Positions 60,758-64,000 of a stretch of 64,000 nucleotides of DNA are shown here, in pieces. Made by a program: the position numbers and the translations under genes. The stretch is from contig NW_027475143.1 in assembly GCF_051020985.1 (NCBI RefSeq), positions 1,922,001 through 1,986,000 of the forward strand. Direction: 5' to 3'. The notes under the pieces were generated by a model. It was not told where the DNA came from. It searched no databases and saw only the letters and a program-made list of their open reading frames with translations. Within the stretch, counting starts at the first letter, position 1; each line of letters starts with the position of its first letter. The stretch comes from Nomia melanderi. Lineage: Eukaryota; Arthropoda; Insecta; Hymenoptera; Halictidae.

Positions 60758-62331
60758 AATCTGTACTGCGGGAACGACCCCGGACCACCAGGGGCGAGAC
60801 AACCACCTTCTCATGGGGCCGGACACTCAGGGTCAGTGAAAAATCCAATATATATCTGGTGATATCTCGGGTGCTATTACAGATAGCGCAATAAACCAAA
60901 GTGAATTATCTGCAGGAGGCCCTGGCGCATGAATCTGTGCAGCGGGAACGACCTCGGACCACCAGGGGCCGAGAAAACCACAGTCTCATGGGCCCGGACA
61001 CTCAGGGTCAGGGGAAAATCCAATATATATCTGGTGATATCTCGGGTGCTATTAGAGATAGCGCAATAAACCAAAGTGAATTATCTGCGGGAGGCCCTGG
61101 CGCATGAATCTGTGCAGCGGGAACGACTTCGGACCACCAGGGGCCGAAAAAACCACAGTCTCATGGGGCCGGACACTCAGGGTCAGGGGAAAATCCAATA
61201 TATATCTGGTGATATCTCGGGTGCTATTACAGATAGCGCAATAAACCAAAGTGAATTATCTGCAGGAGGCCCTGGCGAATGAATCTGTGCAGCGGGAACG
61301 ACATCGGACCACCAGGGGCCGAGAAAACGACCGTCTCATGGGGCCGGACACTCAGGGTCAGTGAAAAATCCAATATATATCTGCTGATATCTCGGGTGCT
61401 ATTACAGATAGCGCAATAAATCAAAGTGCATAGTCTGTAGGAGGCCCTGGCGCATGAATCTGTGCAGCGGGAACGACCTCGGACAACCAGGGGCCGAGAA
61501 AACCACAGTCTCATGGGGCCGGACACTCAGGGTCAGGGGAAAATCCAATATATATCTGGTGATATCTCGGGTGCTATTAGAGATAGCGCAATAAACCAAA
61601 GTGAAACATCTGCGGGAGGCCCTGGCGCATGAATCTGTGCAGCGGGAACGACCTCGGAACACCAGGGGCCGAGAAAACTACCGTCTCATGGGGCCGGTCA
61701 CTCAGGGTCAGTGAAAAATCCAATATATATCTGCTGATATCTCGGGTGCTATTAGAGATAGCGCAATAAACCAAAGTGAATTATCTGCAGGAGGTCCTGG
61801 CGCATGAATCTGTGCAGCGGGAACGACCTCGGACCACCAGGGGCCGAGAAAACGACCGTCTCATGGGGCCGGACACTCAGGGTCAGTGAAAAATCCAATA
61901 TATATCTGCTGATATCTCGGGTGCTATTACAGATAGCGCAATAAATCAAAGTTCATTGTCTGTAGGAGGCCCTGGCGCATGAATCTGTGCAGCGGGAACG
62001 ACCTCGGACCACCAGGGGCCGAGAAAACCACAGTCTCATGGGGCCGGACACACAGGGTCAGGGGAAAATCCAATATATATCTGGTGATATCTCGGGTGCT
62101 ATTAGAGATATCGCAATAAACCAAAGTGAATTATCTGCGGGAGGCCCTGGCGCATGAATCTGTGCAGCGGGAACGACCTGGGACCACCAGGGGCCGAGAA
62201 AACGACCGTCTCATGGGGCCGGACACTCAGGGTCAGTGAAAAATCCAATATATATCTGCTGATATCTCGGGTGCTGTTACAGATAGCGCAATAAATCAAA
62301 GTGCATTGTCAGTAGGAGGCCCTGGCGCATG
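60758..62331 (+). repeat. Terminal higher-order unit, 9-monomer copy 1 (1,574 bp)
   Basis: Nine monomers in order, with private markers: Y (60,758); TCATGGGCCCGG; GACTTCGGACC; GGCGAATGAATC with GACATCGG; GCATAGTCTG then GGACAACC; GAAACATCTGCGGG with GGAACACC and GGTCACTC; GGAGGTCCTGGCGC; GTTCATTGTC with GGACACACAGG; GAGATATCGC with GACCTGGGACC. The length is 9 x 175 minus the base lost in Y. Confidence 0.92.
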
Positions 62332-63905
62332 AATCTGTACTGCGGGAACGACCCCGGACCACCAGGGGCGAGACAACCACCTTCTCATGGGGCCGGACAC
62401 TCAGGGTCAGGGAAAAATCCAATATATATCTGGTGATATCTCGGGTGCTATTACAGATAGCGCAATAAACCAAAGTGAATTATCTGCAGGAGGCCCTGGC
62501 GCATGAATCTGTGCAGCGGGAACGACCTCGGACCACCAGGGGCCGAGAAAACCACAGTCTCATGGGCCCGGACACTCAGGGTCAGGGGAAAATCCAATAT
62601 ATATCTGGTGATATCTCGGGTGCTATTAGAGATAGCGCAATAAACCAAAGTGAATTATCTGCGGGAGGCCCTGGCGCATGAATCTGTGCAGCGGGAACGA
62701 CTTCGGACCACCAGGGGCCGAAAAAACCACAGTCTCATGGGGCCGGACACTCAGGGTCAGGGGAAAATCCAATATATATCTGGTGATATCTCGGGTGCTA
62801 TTACAGATAGCGCAATAAACCAAAGTGAATTATCTGCAGGAGGCCCTGGCGAATGAATCTGTGCAGCGGGAACGACATCGGACCACCAGGGGCCGAGAAA
62901 ACGACCGTCTCATGGGGCCGGACACTCAGGGTCAGTGAAAAATCCAATATATATCTGCTGATATCTCGGGTGCTATTACAGATAGCGCAATAAATCAAAG
63001 TGCATAGTCTGTAGGAGGCCCTGGCCCATGAATCTGTGCAGCGGGAACGACCTCGGACAACCAGGGGCCGAGAAAACCACAGTCTCATGGGGCCGGACAC
63101 TCAGGGTCAGGGGAAAATCCAATATATATCTGGTGATATCTCGGGTGCTATTAGAGATAGCGCAATAAACCAAAGTGAAACATCTGCGGGAGGCCCTGGC
63201 GCATGAATCTGTGCAGCGGGAACGACCTCGGAACACCAGGGGCCGAGAAAACTACCGTCTCATGGGGCCGGTCACTCAGGGTCAGTGAAAAATCCAATAT
63301 ATATCTGCTGATATCTCGGGTGCTATTAGAGATAGCGCAATAAACCAAAGTGAATTATCTGCAGGAGGTCCTGGCGCATGAATCTGTGCAGCGGGAACGA
63401 CCTCGGACCACCAGGGGCCGAGAAAACGACCGTCTCATGGGGCCGGACACTCAGGGTCAGTGAAAAATCCAATATATATCTGCTGATATCTCGGGTGCTA
63501 TTACAGATAGCGCAATAAATCAAAGTTCATTGTCTGTAGGAGGCCCTGGCGCATGAATCTGTGCAGCGGGAACGACCTCGGACCACCAGGGGCCGAGAAA
63601 ACCACAGTCTCATGGGGCCGGACACACAGGGTCAGGGGAAAATCCAATATATATCTGGTGATATCTCGGGTGCTATTAGAGATATCGCAATAAACCAAAG
63701 TGAATTATCTGCGGGAGGCCCTGGCGCATGAATCTGTGCAGCGGGAACGACCTGGGACCACCAGGGGCCGAGAAAACGACCGTCTCATGGGGCCGGACAC
63801 TCAGGGTCAGTGAAAAATCCAATATATATCTGCTGATATCTCGGGTGCTGTTACAGATAGCGCAATAAATCAAAGTGCATTGTCAGTAGGAGGCCCTGGC
63901 GCATG
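62332..63905 (+). repeat. Terminal higher-order unit, 9-monomer copy 2 (1,574 bp)
   Basis: It is almost identical to 60,758-62,331. The only differences I noticed are GGGTCAGGGAAAAA in the Y monomer (GTCAGTGAAAAA in the previous copy) and GGCCCATG near 63,025 (GGCGCATG at 61,451). This is the most homogeneous part of the window. Confidence 0.92.
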
Positions 63906-64000
63906 AATCTGTACTGCGGGAACGACCCCGGACCACCAGGGGCGAGACAACCACCTTCTCATGGGGCCGGACACTCAGGGTCAGGGAAAAATCCAATATA
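63906..64000 (+). repeat. Start of another 9-monomer unit, cut by the window end
   Basis: A Y monomer begins here (CTGTACTGCGGGAACGACCC, GGGGCGAGACAACC) and is truncated at base 64,000, so the terminal array continues beyond the window. Confidence 0.9.

Larger units (their letters stand above)
1..64000 (+). repeat. 175-bp satellite DNA array, head to tail, about 365 monomers
   Basis: The same 175-bp motif recurs without a break across the window; a clean representative copy is 13,857-14,031 (92 of 175 bases G or C, 8 CpG). Landmarks in each monomer, in order, are GTGCAGCGGGAACGACC, CCACCAGGGGCCGAG, TCATGGGGCCGGACAC, AATCCAATATATATCTGG, GATATCTCGGGTGCTAT, AGATAGCGCAATAAA and AGGCCCTGGCGCATG. 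All copies I examined are in the same orientation. Length changes are rare (one or two bases in marker monomers), and the net drift is 4 bp over 365 monomers. No unique sequence or transposon interrupts it. Known biology: arrays of this size and unit length usually form centromeric or other heterochromatin in eukaryotes. That this one is centromeric is only an inference. Confidence 0.98.

Noticed and set aside
1..64000. Many open reading frames of 60-157 codons on both strands, with recurrent protein-like sequences
   Set aside because: They repeat with the 175-bp period on both strands at once, end at recurrent stops and shift frame each monomer because 175 is not divisible by 3. None has a recognisable domain or gene-like context.
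1..64000. CRISPR array
   Set aside because: The repeats are 175 bp with no unique spacers between short direct repeats and no cas genes. The variation lies along the whole unit.
1..64000. CCAAT and TATATAT motifs (CCAATATATATC) as promoters
   Set aside because: They are present in nearly every monomer as part of the satellite sequence, with no downstream gene. Transcription of the array is possible but not supported by these motifs alone.
1..64000. Primate alpha satellite or another named satellite
   Set aside because: Alpha satellite has a 171-bp AT-rich unit. This unit is 175 bp with 53 % G+C, and I see no resemblance. I could not search databases for other families.
1..64000. G-quadruplex-forming tract (ATGGGGCCGGACACTCAGGG and the following AGGGG)
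   Set aside because: It has only three runs of three or more G close together plus one GG, so at most a weak or bulged structure. It was not listed as a feature.
1..64000. rRNA, tRNA or rDNA spacer
   Set aside because: No conserved rRNA or tRNA signatures were seen, and the array has no unit resembling an rDNA spacer next to a gene.

Overview
The whole 64,000-base window is one uninterrupted, head-to-tail tandem array of a satellite DNA with a monomer of about 175 bp (53 % G+C in a representative copy). The landmark at base 37 and the same landmark at base 63,908 lie 63,871 bp apart, which is 365 monomers minus only 4 bp. I see no protein-coding gene, RNA gene, transposable element, CRISPR array, unique spacer or inverted segment. 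The array runs off both ends. Such arrays are typical of eukaryotic centromeric, pericentromeric or other heterochromatic DNA. The monomer length is in the range common for centromere satellites, but I do not recognise the sequence and cannot name the species.

The open reading frames in the window are by-products of the repeat. Because 175 is not a multiple of 3, each strand steps through all three frames every three monomers. A stop therefore recurs in every frame within about 525 bp, and the longest frame is 157 codons. All look-alike 'proteins' on both strands recur with the 175-bp period.

The monomers are not uniform. Two 3'-half haplotypes exist (type A ending in CTGTAGG, type B ending in CTGCAGG), with hybrids between them. 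Several marker monomers also stand out: X (strongly diverged core, 14 copies), Y (1-bp deletion, 5 copies), Z (usually a CTCGAG site plus a 1-bp insertion, about 30 copies) and the c/d pair found near both ends. These markers show how the array grew by duplication of multi-monomer blocks.

Layout: 1-4,457, nested 875/700/2,101-bp duplications. 4,458-12,154, two copies of a 20-monomer unit (one with 4 extra monomers). 12,155-16,264, a 12-monomer unit and an 11-monomer derivative. 15,860-23,035, a 21-monomer unit and a 20-monomer derivative. 23,036-49,683, a mosaic of blocks copied from elsewhere in the window at offsets from 526 bp to about 26 kb. 49,684-57,185, a 16-monomer unit (2,798 bp) in about 2.7 copies. 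57,186-58,076, a transition. 58,077-64,000, a regular 9-monomer unit (1,574 bp) whose first full copy has 10 monomers.

No genes work together here. The interest lies in the structure and history of the array, in the diverged X monomers and in a small hairpin-forming dyad within each monomer. All block boundaries were read by eye and are good to roughly 20-100 bp.
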